The notes under the pieces were generated by a model. The model saw only the letters and a list, made by a program, of their open reading frames with translations, did no database searches and was not told the DNA's origin. A stretch of 64,000 nucleotides of DNA from an uncultured Collinsella sp. (GTDB taxonomy: Bacteria; Actinomycetota; Coriobacteriia; Coriobacteriales; Coriobacteriaceae): contig CAUBIC010000014.1 in assembly GCA_958435945.1 (NCBI GenBank), forward strand, positions 3,798 to 67,797, given 5' to 3'. The translations under genes were made by a program, and so were the position numbers. Below are positions 7,531 through 19,756 of this stretch, piece by piece. The number at the start of each line of letters is the position of its first letter. The first letter of the stretch is position 1.

Positions 7531-10029
7531 ATGGAATCGTTGTACCGAAAGTATCGCCCGCTCACCTTCGACTCCGTGGTGGGCCAGCAGCATATCGTCT
7601 CGACGCTCGAGCACGCCATTACCGAGGGGCGCCTGTCCCACGCGTACCTGTTCTGCGGACCGCGCGGCACGGGCAAGACCACCATGGCGCGCATTTTGGC
7701 CAAGGCGCTGCTGTGCCGCAATGCCGAGGCGGCGCGCGCCGAGGGTGCGAGCGGCTGCATGCCCGATGGCACCTGCGAGGAGTGCGAGCTCATCGCCGAG
7801 GGCAACCACCCGGACGTCTACGAGCTCGATGCCGCAAGCCGTACGGGCGTGGACAATGTGCGCGAGGAGATCATCAACTCCGTTAACTTTGCCCCGGTGC
7901 GTGGCAAGTACAAGATCTATATCATCGACGAGGTTCACATGCTCACGACGGCGGCGTTTAACGCGCTGCTCAAGACGCTCGAGGAGCCGCCGGCGCACGT
8001 GATCTTTGTGCTGTGCACCACCGACCCGCAAAAGATTCTGGAGACCATCCTCTCGCGCTGTCAGCGCTTCGATTTCCACCGCATCGGTAACGAGGATATC
8101 GAGCGCCGCCTGGCATACGTGTGCGAGCAGGAGGGCTTCGACTACGACGACGAGGCGCTTGCCATCGTGGCGCGCCATGCCAAGGGCGGCATGCGCGATG
8201 CGCTCTCCACGCTGGAGCAGCTGAGCGTCTTCGGCAACGGCACCGTGCATGCGGACGATGCCCGCTCACTTTTGGGCGAAGTTTCGGACCAGATTCTGGG
8301 AGAGTTTACGCGCGCCATTGCCGATCGTGATGTCGCCGAGCTCTATGGGCTTATTCGCGCGCAGGTCGAGGAAGGTAACGATCTGCTGGAACTGACGCGC
8401 GACCTGGTGGCGCACGTGCGCGACGTGTATGTTGCCTGCGTTGCCGGTGCCCGTGCCGAGTTGTTTGAGGGCGGTGTCGAGCAGGCCGAGGCGCTTGCAG
8501 CCGAGGCTGCTGCCTTTGGCGAGCATCCTGCCGATCGTTTGGCTCGTGTGCTGACGGTGCTCGACGATGCTGCCTTGGAGATGAGGGGTGCGAGCGACGT
8601 GCGCCTGGTGCTCGAGATCGCCTGCACCCGCTTGACGCGTCCCGAGGCCGATCTGACCATTGAGGCCCTGGCCGAGCGCGTGGCGCGCTTGGAGGTCATG
8701 GTCGCCAACGCCGCGGTGCCGGCGAGCGTGGCTGCTGCAGGTGCCGCGCCTGCGGTTGTCGCGGCTGCACCTGCGGCGACACAACAACCGACACTGATCT
8801 CGGGTGCCCGAGCTGCTGCCCCTGCGGCATCTGCCGCTCCCACTGCCACGTCCGCGCACCAGGGCGGCATGCCCTGGGACCGCGGCGCTGCTGTTCCGGT
8901 TGCCCAGCCCGCGCCCAAGTCCGCGGCTCCTGCGCCGGCGCCCAAACCTGCAACGCCTGCACCTCAACCCGTTACGGCTCCGGCTCCCGCGCCTGCTGCA
9001 TCGACCGTGCCGGTGTCCAAGCCCAACACTGCCGCTCAGGTTGCTGCCGCCGGCGCCGCCGAGACCCCCGCGGTCGAGGATGCCGGTGAGCTCCAACGCA
9101 AATGGGCCGAGGTCGTCGAGCGCGTCAAGGCTCGTCAGGCCTCCTATGCAGGGCTTTTGCTCAACGCTCGCGCCACGGCCGACGACGGATCCAAGCTCAC
9201 GGTCTCGTTCCCCGCGGGTTCGACCTTTGCCATCAAGATGCTCGGTCGCGCCGACACACAGTCGGTGGTCCTGCCAACGGTCTGCGCGGTCTTCGGTCGT
9301 CGTACCGTCGACTATGTCTTGAATGGGGGTGGCACGCCGGCTCCTCAACATGAGGAGCATTCTCCATCTGCACGGGCTGCGGCATCTGCGGACCCGCAAC
9401 CCGTGTCCTCGATGGTCCCTGCATCCTCGAGCGTCAGCGCGACGCAGCCAAAAGCGGCGCCGGTAGCGGCACCGACCCCGTCGGCGCCTGAACCCGCTGC
9501 GCCCAAACCGGCTGCTCCGGTCCCCTCGCCCAAGCCCGCTGCCACACCCGCGCCCAAGTCATCCGACCTGGCCAAGGCTCCCTGGCTGCGCTCCGATAAC
9601 CCGGCCGGCGCTCCTGCCACGGGCAAGCTCCCGACCGAGCCCGCGCCCCGTGCGCCCGAGCGCACGTCCGCTCCCAAGGCTCAGCCGTCTGCACAGGCTG
9701 CGCCGTGGGAATCCGAGCAGGTGCCCTACGACGACGCCATGGTCGGCGGCTTCGCTGGCGATGCGAGCGGGGACGATCTTCCTCCGTTCGACGTGCCTGC
9801 CGCGGCGCCTGCGCCCGGCCCTGCCGCTTCAGCCGTGGCCCCCGCAGCTGCGACGTCCGCTCCCGCAAGCGACGACGTCCCCGCTGCCCCTTGGGAGTCC
9901 AACCCCGGCGCCGGCAGCCCCTTCGGCCACCAGGGCGCAGCCCCGAGCATTCCGCAGACCGAGGATGAGGCCAAAACCCTCATCCGCAGCGTCTTTGGCC
10001 AGGCCACCATCTTCAAGCCGGTGGAGTAA
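7531..10029 (+). CDS. dnaX: DNA polymerase III subunit gamma/tau
   Basis: This 832-residue clamp-loader ATPase loads the beta clamp at replication forks. It begins MESLYRKYRPLTFDSVVGQ. The Walker A GPRGTGKT lies at about residues 43-50. It is followed by the four-cysteine zinc module, Walker B/sensor IIDEVHMLTTAAFNALLKTLEEPP, the SRC arginine finger region and domains II-III. The C-terminal ~350 residues are mostly Pro/Ala-rich linker holding one folded segment (about 520-600). An upstream in-frame ATG exists at 7312, but the GGGGAG before 7531 and homology to the DnaX N-terminus fix this start. I found no slippery frameshift site. Confidence 0.96.
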   Translation: MESLYRKYRPLTFDSVVGQQHIVSTLEHAITEGRLSHAYLFCGPRGTGKTTMARILAKALLCRNAEAARAEGASGCMPDGTCEECELIAEGNHPDVYELDAASRTGVDNVREEIINSVNFAPVRGKYKIYIIDEVHMLTTAAFNALLKTLEEPPAHVIFVLCTTDPQKILETILSRCQRFDFHRIGNEDIERRLAYVCEQEGFDYDDEALAIVARHAKGGMRDALSTLEQLSVFGNGTVHADDARSLLGEVSDQILGEFTRAIADRDVAELYGLIRAQVEEGNDLLELTRDLVAHVRDVYVACVAGARAELFEGGVEQAEALAAEAAAFGEHPADRLARVLTVLDDAALEMRGASDVRLVLEIACTRLTRPEADLTIEALAERVARLEVMVANAAVPASVAAAGAAPAVVAAAPAATQQPTLISGARAAAPAASAAPTATSAHQGGMPWDRGAAVPVAQPAPKSAAPAPAPKPATPAPQPVTAPAPAPAASTVPVSKPNTAAQVAAAGAAETPAVEDAGELQRKWAEVVERVKARQASYAGLLLNARATADDGSKLTVSFPAGSTFAIKMLGRADTQSVVLPTVCAVFGRRTVDYVLNGGGTPAPQHEEHSPSARAAASADPQPVSSMVPASSSVSATQPKAAPVAAPTPSAPEPAAPKPAAPVPSPKPAATPAPKSSDLAKAPWLRSDNPAGAPATGKLPTEPAPRAPERTSAPKAQPSAQAAPWESEQVPYDDAMVGGFAGDASGDDLPPFDVPAAAPAPGPAASAVAPAAATSAPASDDVPAAPWESNPGAGSPFGHQGAAPSIPQTEDEAKTLIRSVFGQATIFKPVE

Positions 10030-10050
10030 CCGTGCGGGCGGGTATACTGC

Positions 10051-10524
10051 TCAAGAAGGGGTCTCTTTGTCCGGGCGCATCTGTATTTCGGACATGTGTA
10101 GCGTGGTGCCGCGTATCTCGCATTCGAGCAGGCAGGTACGCGACGGTCGTCCTAGGGTGCTGAGGTCGACACGATACGTCGCACGGCTGCCTGTATACTC
10201 GACTTGCATGTCGTTGGCAACTGCTCCGATTGTCAAAAAAGAGCCTGGCTCGGCATCAACAATCTTGGAATCTTTTATCTTGACCTTGAGCTCTTGGTAA
10301 AGGGACGGGCTGTTGTAGTAAACGGTCCGGGTCCCGTCGGTGCACTCATCGGTCGCTTCCCATTTGACGACGGGCTGGTCCGAGCTGGCTATCAGCAGTT
10401 CTGCTCCAAAAGCTATGGCATGGGTGACGACAACCAGCAATGCCCAGCCGACAAAGAGATAGAGAACCACATATGCAACGGGGTGTTTTGAGCGGATGTT
10501 TTGGAGCGCGTCGGGGGCATTCAT
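10051..10524 (-). CDS. Small single-helix membrane protein, unknown function
   Basis: The 157-residue protein is anchored by one N-terminal helix (about residues 20-45). An exported domain of about 110 residues follows and shows no family I recognise. The ATG at 10522-10524 is preceded by GGAGGTG at ideal spacing, which rules out the longer upstream start. It is encoded opposite to dnaX and ybaB, and its base composition is less GC-rich than its neighbours. It splits the common dnaX-ybaB-recR order. Confidence 0.7.
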   Translation of the reverse strand: MNAPDALQNIRSKHPVAYVVLYLFVGWALLVVVTHAIAFGAELLIASSDQPVVKWEATDECTDGTRTVYYNSPSLYQELKVKIKDSKIVDAEPGSFLTIGAVANDMQVEYTGSRATYRVDLSTLGRPSRTCLLECEIRGTTLHMSEIQMRPDKETPS

Positions 10525-10865
10525 GGGGCACCTCCAAATTGCTGTCTTTGACAATCAAATTTTACCATGCCGTCATGAGCGCCACCTCGAGCGGCGGTCC
10601 GGCATTTTGGTATCTAGCTGGATGCGGAAAATGCTGGGTTCCGGCTCTACAAGATTTAGCTTTCGATATTATGCGGATGCGAATTATTCAACTTTGCATA
10701 ATCTTTTGGGCGCGGCTTGTACTCCAGGACATGTATATCGACTGAGGTAGCACGACCGCCCCGCTCGCTTGCCCCGCGGCGTGGTACGATTTTTGCGTTT
10801 GAAAGTCCCGCCGCGCTCCGGCTGCCCTTGCAGCTTGTCGCGCGGCCGCACGTAAAGGAGCCATC
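10525..10865. other. Intergenic region before ybaB, with promoter-like sequence
   Basis: The first half is AT-rich and shared by the divergent membrane-protein gene. Near 10788 a TACGAT hexamer after TTGCCCC could be the ybaB promoter. The dnaX-ybaB gap is a usual place for the SRP RNA, but I see none of its conserved loop motifs here. Confidence 0.4.
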
Positions 10866-11186
10866 ATGGCCGGTATGAACATGCAGCAGATGATGAAGCA
10901 GGCCCGAAAGATGCAGGAGCAGCTTGCCGCCGCGCAGGAAAACCTCAAGTCCCAGACCGTCGACGCCTCTGCCGGCGGCGGCATGGTCAAGGTGACTGTC
11001 AACGGCGAGATGGAGCTCGTCAACCTCACCATCGACCCCGATGCGCTCGATCCCGAGGACGTCGATATGCTGCAGGATATGATCATGGCTGCCGTCAACG
11101 AGGCTGTCCGCGGCGTCAACGAGCTCGCCAACAAGCAGATGGGCGCCATCACCGGCGGCCTCAACATCCCGGGCATGCCGTTCTAA
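10866..11186 (+). CDS. YbaB/EbfC family nucleoid-associated protein
   Basis: The 106-residue DNA-binding protein has the family layout. A coiled N-terminus (QMMKQARKMQEQLAAAQENL) precedes the VDASAGGGMVKVTVNGEMEL core and a C-terminal helix ending in GGLNIPGMPF. It lies 13 bases before recR, a pairing conserved across bacteria. An AAAGGAG ribosome site is present. Confidence 0.95.
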   Translation: MAGMNMQQMMKQARKMQEQLAAAQENLKSQTVDASAGGGMVKVTVNGEMELVNLTIDPDALDPEDVDMLQDMIMAAVNEAVRGVNELANKQMGAITGGLNIPGMPF

Positions 11187-11199
11187 GACGCGCATATAT

Positions 11200-11796
11200 A
11201 TGAGTGCCAACCATAGTCTGCAGAAACTGCTCGATGAGCTGGGGCGCCTGCCGGGTATTGGCCCCAAGTCGGCCCAGCGCATCGCCTACTACCTGCTCGA
11301 GGCCGACGCCGAGGAGGCACGCCGCCTGGCCGAGGCCATTCTGGAGGTTAAGCAGGAAGTGCATTTTTGCAGCCGCTGCTTTAATTACGCCACCGCTGAC
11401 GAGTGCTCCATCTGCCAAGACTCGATGCGCGACACCACCCGCATCTGCGTGGTGGGTGAGCCGCGCGATGTCCAGGCGATTGAGCGCACGGGCAGCTACC
11501 ACGGCCTCTACCACGTGTTGGGCGGTGTGATCAGCCCCATGGACAAGATCGGCCCCGAGCAGCTGCACATCCGCGAGTTGCTGGCGCGCTTGGGCCACGA
11601 GGATATCCACGAGGTCATTATCGCCACTAACCCCAATATCGAGGGCGAGACCACGGCGAGCTACCTTGCTCGCACCATCAAGCCGCTGGGCGTCGAGGTG
11701 TCGCGCCTGGCGAGCGGCCTGCCCGTGGGCGGCGACCTGGAGTATGCTGACGAGCTCACGCTCGGCCGCGCCATCGAGGCCCGTCGCGCAATCTAG
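11200..11796 (+). CDS. recR: Recombination mediator RecR
   Basis: The 198-residue RecFOR-pathway protein helps load RecA at gaps. It has the N-terminal HhH region (LPGIGPKSAQRIAYYLL), a four-cysteine zinc finger (CSRC and CSIC pairs) and a Toprim domain (ICVVGEPRDVQAIERTGSY, then ATNPNIEGETTASYL). The C-terminus has the family motif VSRLASGLPVGGDLEYADE. The start at 11200 has no clear ribosome site and probably relies on readthrough from ybaB. Confidence 0.96.
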   Translation: MSANHSLQKLLDELGRLPGIGPKSAQRIAYYLLEADAEEARRLAEAILEVKQEVHFCSRCFNYATADECSICQDSMRDTTRICVVGEPRDVQAIERTGSYHGLYHVLGGVISPMDKIGPEQLHIRELLARLGHEDIHEVIIATNPNIEGETTASYLARTIKPLGVEVSRLASGLPVGGDLEYADELTLGRAIEARRAI

Positions 11797-11870
11797 GATC
11801 TAGATATCGGCCCGCCGACCTCGCGTTTCCCTGCGCGTTGCACGCGGTTGCCATAATTGGCCCCATGTTT

Positions 11871-11896
11871 GTGCATTTGTTGTGCAACAAATGCAC
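11871..11896. promoter_or_regulatory. 26-bp operator-like palindrome
   Basis: GTGCATTTGTTG and its exact complement CAACAAATGCAC are separated by two bases. It lies 175 bases before the second kinase operon. A shorter GTTGCGCAAC palindrome follows at 11952-11961. A symmetric site of this size suits a dimeric regulator, though it could also fold as a hairpin in the recR 3' end. Confidence 0.5.
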
Positions 11897-11977
11897 TTTC
11901 CATCCGCTTATCGCGTGGATGCCCCTGTTCGTGTCCCGTATTTGCGCGTTCGTTGCGCAACCTTTTGTGTTCGCTGA

Positions 11978-12030
11978 TACACTCAACTATGGGTTTGAAT
12001 GAATGCGCCGCTTTCGAGCGGCGTGTTTTT
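11978..12030 (+). promoter_or_regulatory. Promoter-like -10 followed by terminator-like leader hairpin
   Basis: TACACT at 11978-11983 follows TTGCGC near -35. A 7-bp GC stem (12006-12012/12017-12023, UUCG loop) and a U-tract follow just 15 bases before the ATG at 12046. If the promoter is real, the transcript meets a possible attenuator before its ribosome site. Confidence 0.45.
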
Positions 12031-12045
12031 GTTGGAGGAGATCGC

Positions 12046-12951
12046 ATGCGGCCCGGGGGCACTCAGACAAAGCATGGCGCCGCGGTGCGTATGCGGCGCC
12101 GGTTGGGCCTGGCGCCTCGGGCGTGTGTGCTGCTGTCCTGTTCGCTGGCGCTGGTCGTTGCCGGCGTTTCTGCCTACGGTTTGGCTGTGCCACCTATGGT
12201 GCAAGCGCGTACCGCGCGCGAGCTGCGCGTGGGGCACAAGGCCAAAAGCGATTTGGGCACCACAACCGGATACGCTTGGGCGAGCGTAGTCACGCACGTC
12301 GTGTTTGGTGTCGACGACGCGGGCAGCGCCGAGGCGCCGGACAACGAAATCGCGCTTGCCAACGGCAAGACCATCGTGCTCACCAATACCAAGATCATCC
12401 ATCACCTTTCCGATAACAGTGTTTCGGCCGTCGTAAACAAGGCCGAGCAGCAAAAGGGCCAGGATACGCAGCAGTCGGGGAAACCTGGCGGCTCCGGTTC
12501 GTCTGGTTCCAGTTCCGATTCGTCGAACTCGAGCGGTGGTTCCGGTTCGGGCTCCACCTCCGGCGGGTCCGGGGGCAACAGCTCGACGGGCGGCAGCACC
12601 GGTGGCAATACAAACTCCAGCGGCCTTTCGGCCGCCGAGGAGGAAAGCATACACAGCTGGCTCGTGACCAAGTGCAACATGCTCGATGGCTATGTCTCTC
12701 GGGCCAATGGTGCGGTCTCGACCTATAACGCAACAGGCGATACCGGGCCGTGCGATAGCCTGGCCAACGATATGTTTGTCATTCGCGCCGAGTTTGGCCG
12801 GCAAACGTTTTCTCCCCAGTCAAAGTGGTATCAGCAATACGCCAACCTATGGGGCTGCTACACCAACCTGTGCCAATGGGTGGGGCATTACGGCGATGAC
12901 GACGTCGCGCTCAACAACTTCAATACCAAAGTGGCGGCGATCGCCCTATGA
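12046..12951 (+). CDS. Anchored or secreted protein with Ser/Gly linker, first gene of kinase-FHA operon
   Basis: The 301-residue protein has one N-terminal membrane helix or uncleaved signal (about residues 25-50). About 80 extracellular residues follow, then a ~60-residue Ser/Gly/Thr linker and a C-terminal ~105-residue helical region with four cysteines (KCNML, PCDSL, GCYTNLCQW). I recognise no family. The ATG at 12046 has GGAGGAG at proper spacing; longer in-frame starts would read through the leader hairpin. Its last codon overlaps the kinase start (ATGA). It may be the external sensor or substrate of a kinase that lacks its own exported domain; that is inference. Confidence 0.8.
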   Translation: MRPGGTQTKHGAAVRMRRRLGLAPRACVLLSCSLALVVAGVSAYGLAVPPMVQARTARELRVGHKAKSDLGTTTGYAWASVVTHVVFGVDDAGSAEAPDNEIALANGKTIVLTNTKIIHHLSDNSVSAVVNKAEQQKGQDTQQSGKPGGSGSSGSSSDSSNSSGGSGSGSTSGGSGGNSSTGGSTGGNTNSSGLSAAEEESIHSWLVTKCNMLDGYVSRANGAVSTYNATGDTGPCDSLANDMFVIRAEFGRQTFSPQSKWYQQYANLWGCYTNLCQWVGHYGDDDVALNNFNTKVAAIAL

Positions 12952-14792
12952 CGAATAGCCTTGCTTCTAGCGCATCGTGCGCGCTAAACCGCGACCCCAT
13001 GGTGGGCCTGCGCCTGGTGCGCGTTGGAGGGTTTGAGCCTGCTATTGCGCTGAGCCCGGATGAGCTACCCGTCTACCAGCGTCGATTTGCGATGCTGTTT
13101 GCCGACGACGGCACCATGCGCCGTGGCGGCATCGGCCGCGTGACGCGTGCCGTCAATGCCCAGGGCGAGGCCGTGGCGCTCAAGCAGCTCATCTTGCCGA
13201 CGCGCGACGAGTTCGATGACGACGCCGCTTATGAGGCGCTGGTCGCTAAGTTTAAGGCGGCGTTTCGCGAGGAATACGAATGCCATCGCGCCCTTTCGGG
13301 CCTTAAAGGCTTTCCCCGCCTGTATGGATGGGGCGAGGTCGACGGTGTGCCTGCGATTGTCATGGAATGGGTCGAGGGCGAGACGCTTGCCCGCCTGCGC
13401 CCACGCCTTGCCGTGGACGATGCCGGTCGCTTGTCACCGCTCGTGGCCGCTCGCCTGGGCCGCGACCTGTTCGACTTGCTCTGCCGCATGAACCTGGTGG
13501 GGGAGGGCTTTGTCCATCGCGACATCTCGCCGGCCAATATTATGGTTCGCACGGCGCGCCTGCCGCTCGACCAACAACTTGTCGAGGGCACGTTCGATTT
13601 GTGCCTCATCGACTTTGGCTCGTCGCTGGCGCTCGAGCCCGCCTCTGCGGTGGCGGGAACCGGCGGCAAGGAGTCCTTTACAGAGCGCTACGCCACGTTG
13701 CGCCGCGCGACGGTTGCCTACGCTCCGCCTGAGATGCTCACCGACGATATTGCCGACCTGCGCGTTTTGCGCATGTCGCCGGCAATCGACGTGTATGCCG
13801 CGGCGAGCACGGTCTATGAGCTCATCGCCGGCGTCGCACCGTACGAGGTGGCGCCGAGCACTTCGGGCACCTCGGGTTCGCGCAAAAAGACGCGCGATAT
13901 TGCCAGTCCCTATCGTCTCAAGATGGATACGCGCCCCGACTATCCCGCTGGCGCCCATGCGCCCGGTTGCGACCTAACCCAGCTGCTCCGGCGTGAGCCC
14001 GATGTGGCGCTCGCCGCCGCCGAGCAGGCACAGCAGATGGGGCTCGAGCCGGACTCCGAGGAGCTGCGCGACGCGCTGGCATTTGTCGATGCCCAGTTGT
14101 TCGACGTGGTCATGGCCTGCCTGTCGTGTAATCAGGGCGATCGTCCCGGGCCCGCCGCGGTGGAGGCGGCGCTTACGACGTTTTGCGACCACTACGCGCA
14201 AAACGTCGGCCGCTCGCTCCGCGGCGAGCCGCTCACGCCCTGTCCCATGGACGCGTCCGGTCGCGTGGTCCGTCGAGCTGCGATGATCGGCGCTGCGGCT
14301 GTCTGCGGCCTCGTATGGGCCGTTGTGGTGGTGTCGGCGGCACTGCTGGCGTCTGGTGCTCGTGCGACGGTTGCCGTGGGGTACATTTCGTGGTCCGGTA
14401 CGCTGCCGGGTATCGTTGCCGCGCTCGCGCTGGCGCTGCCGGGCATGGCGGGTATTGCCGCCGGCGCCATGGCGCACGATCGTCGCACGGGGTTCCTGCA
14501 TGGCGTACTGGCGCTTTCTGCCTGCGAGGTTCCGGTGCTGATCGCGGTTGCATGCACCGTGTTTTCCCAGCGCGCCGTAGCGAGCGGTTTCGTTGCCGCC
14601 TTAATTGCAACATACGCGCTCGTATGGTTTTTGCTGTCGATGGGTTTTGCCTTTGAGCTTCCCGTCGCGGCGCCGCGGCGCGCAAAAACCCAGACGGCGA
14701 CGCCGCTTGCCGGTGGTGCCGCGGCGGTTCGCGCCTTTGTCGGGGCGACCGAGGAGTCGTCCGATACGAGTTCAACGACCAAGGAGGTCTAG
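12948..14792 (+). CDS. Ser/Thr protein kinase with C-terminal membrane helices
   Basis: The 614-residue Hanks-type kinase shows VALKQL (lysine near residue 77), HRDISPANIMV (near 189), LIDFGSS (near 221) and a VAYAPPEML P+1 region. The activation segment carries several Thr/Ser residues. Residues about 445-570 form four membrane helices, and no extracellular domain is visible. The HRDISPAN loop has Ser where PknB-type kinases have Lys. It overlaps the upstream secreted-protein gene by four bases and lies three bases before the FHA gene, forming a compact three-gene unit. Confidence 0.9.
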   Translation: MTNSLASSASCALNRDPMVGLRLVRVGGFEPAIALSPDELPVYQRRFAMLFADDGTMRRGGIGRVTRAVNAQGEAVALKQLILPTRDEFDDDAAYEALVAKFKAAFREEYECHRALSGLKGFPRLYGWGEVDGVPAIVMEWVEGETLARLRPRLAVDDAGRLSPLVAARLGRDLFDLLCRMNLVGEGFVHRDISPANIMVRTARLPLDQQLVEGTFDLCLIDFGSSLALEPASAVAGTGGKESFTERYATLRRATVAYAPPEMLTDDIADLRVLRMSPAIDVYAAASTVYELIAGVAPYEVAPSTSGTSGSRKKTRDIASPYRLKMDTRPDYPAGAHAPGCDLTQLLRREPDVALAAAEQAQQMGLEPDSEELRDALAFVDAQLFDVVMACLSCNQGDRPGPAAVEAALTTFCDHYAQNVGRSLRGEPLTPCPMDASGRVVRRAAMIGAAAVCGLVWAVVVVSAALLASGARATVAVGYISWSGTLPGIVAALALALPGMAGIAAGAMAHDRRTGFLHGVLALSACEVPVLIAVACTVFSQRAVASGFVAALIATYALVWFLLSMGFAFELPVAAPRRAKTQTATPLAGGAAAVRAFVGATEESSDTSSTTKEV

Positions 14793-14795
14793 GCC

Positions 14796-15734
14796 ATGGC
14801 ATCTCAAATCAAGCTCACCCCGTGCGGAGCCATGTTCGACATCTTTAAACGCGCAGCGCGCCTGAGCCATATCGAGCTGTGTGGCATGGTGCTTTCGAGC
14901 CGTCCGCTGGCCGATGGCCGCAGCCCCCAGAGCCGCGCCGCCGATCGCTCCTGGGTCTCGCGTTTTATCGTGCGCGCTCCGGTCGGCACGCTGCAGGAGC
15001 GCTATTTTGCCGATTACGGCACCTCGGCCGCGCGCATCATGTCGCATCTGGCCCTGCGTCGCCGCAACCCCATGAATGCCACGGCGGTGACCAACATGGT
15101 GTGCGGGCCCGCTGGCGAGCCCATGGTACGGGCGCTCGAGGAATGCCATCAGGATACGAACCTCTACCGTAATGCGGCCGAGCGTCTGTCGCAGGCGGCG
15201 GAGCTTATGCCCGCCGAGCGTGCCGAGGCCGTGCTGGTGCTGTTTGTCGCCGTTGGCTGCTCGGCAGATGTTCGCTCGTCGGTGACCTATGCCATCGACT
15301 ACGCTCATGCGACCTGTGGCGGCGCCACGTCGACGCCGCGCTCGCTGAGCACCTCGACGGTCACGGGCGATCACGAGGTCGCGCCGGCGCATCCGCTGGG
15401 TCTGCTTCGCGTGCAAGACGGTTACGTGGTAAGTGCCCCGCGCTGGATTCAGCCGAGCGAGCAGGGCGTGGAGATCGGTGCGCTGGCGACAGGGGAGGGC
15501 GATATCACCGATGTGGGCGATGACGTTTCGGCTCGCCATGCCCACGTGTGGTGCGATGACCAAAATGCCTGGTACGTCGAGGACCTGTCGTCCACCAACG
15601 GAACCGTGGTGGTAAACGGCGCGACGAACGTCTGCACTCAGGTCGAGCCCGGCCGCCGCGCCCAGCTCAACCCCGGCGACGAGCTCAAACTCGGCGAATC
15701 CACCACCTACGCCATCCTCCTCGGCGCCCTCTAA
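14796..15734 (+). CDS. FHA domain protein paired with the second kinase
   Basis: The 312-residue cytoplasmic protein has a C-terminal FHA domain (about residues 225-312) with VSARHAHVW and EDLSSTNGTVVVNG. The N-terminal ~190 residues are predicted helical and belong to no family I recognise. The ribosome site AAGGAGG lies inside the end of the kinase gene. As the last gene of the unit, it probably binds the phosphorylated kinase or its substrate. Confidence 0.88.
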   Translation: MASQIKLTPCGAMFDIFKRAARLSHIELCGMVLSSRPLADGRSPQSRAADRSWVSRFIVRAPVGTLQERYFADYGTSAARIMSHLALRRRNPMNATAVTNMVCGPAGEPMVRALEECHQDTNLYRNAAERLSQAAELMPAERAEAVLVLFVAVGCSADVRSSVTYAIDYAHATCGGATSTPRSLSTSTVTGDHEVAPAHPLGLLRVQDGYVVSAPRWIQPSEQGVEIGALATGEGDITDVGDDVSARHAHVWCDDQNAWYVEDLSSTNGTVVVNGATNVCTQVEPGRRAQLNPGDELKLGESTTYAILLGAL

Positions 15735-16216
15735 CTCATCCCCCCCCAAATAACTTGCGGTGAAATAGGGACTGATTAAGGCCGTTAACAGCAAAAACAC
15801 TCCCTATTTCACCGCAACTGCTGTGGGGTTCCAGGGGACTGTGCCCGTCGGTGCCGGGCGCACAATAGTCACCCGAGGTAAACCTTTACCGGCCACCTAT
15901 ATTTGCCGAAATATGGCTTGACGGCGGGGTACAATAAACCCGCATGCGGATTTCCGTTGCGGGCGCCTCCCATCGCCGGGGCGTGCCCGGGAGCATCCGG
16001 CATGCGGCCTTTGCGGCGCTCGGTCATGTGCAAGACGGGTAGCTGGGCCTGTGGAGCGCGTACAGCCCTCCTCGCCTTGGCATGCCTTCTCTCCACGCCA
16101 TGTACCTGCTGCTCAGTCTGCCTGCCAGATGATTGGAAGCAACAACGAAAATCCCATCACGCCAATATCCCGGCGATCGCCGGGGCCTGTATACCTATAT
16201 GAGAGGAGAGGGGTAT
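15735..16216. other. Intergenic region with repeat hairpin and long PFOR leader
   Basis: After the hairpin repeat at 15755-15817 there is a TACAAT hexamer at 15930-15935. The leader before the PFOR gene would then be about 280 bases. It contains a perfect CCGGCGATCGCCGG palindrome near 16170. I see no known riboswitch core, including the thiamine pyrophosphate type. Confidence 0.4.
15755..15817. repeat. Inverted-repeat element, copy A1
   Basis: The arms TTGCGGTGAAATAGGGA (15755-15771) and its exact complement (15801-15817) enclose 29 bases. The outer 8-13 bases recur at 29125-29186 and, with reversed polarity, at 57192-57233. There is no U-tract, so it is more likely a repeat element than a simple terminator. 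Confidence 0.75.

Positions 16217-19756
<3,540 letters not shown>

Noticed and set aside
10525..10865. SRP RNA between dnaX and ybaB
   Set aside because: No conserved SRP loop sequence is visible in this stretch.
12480..12620. Ser/Gly-rich stretch as a frameshift or assembly error
   Set aside because: Frame stays open on both sides with coherent sequence and a normal stop-start overlap; it reads as a linker.
15930..16216. Thiamine pyrophosphate riboswitch before the TPP-dependent PFOR gene
   Set aside because: I looked for the CUGAGA and conserved 3' core and did not find them.
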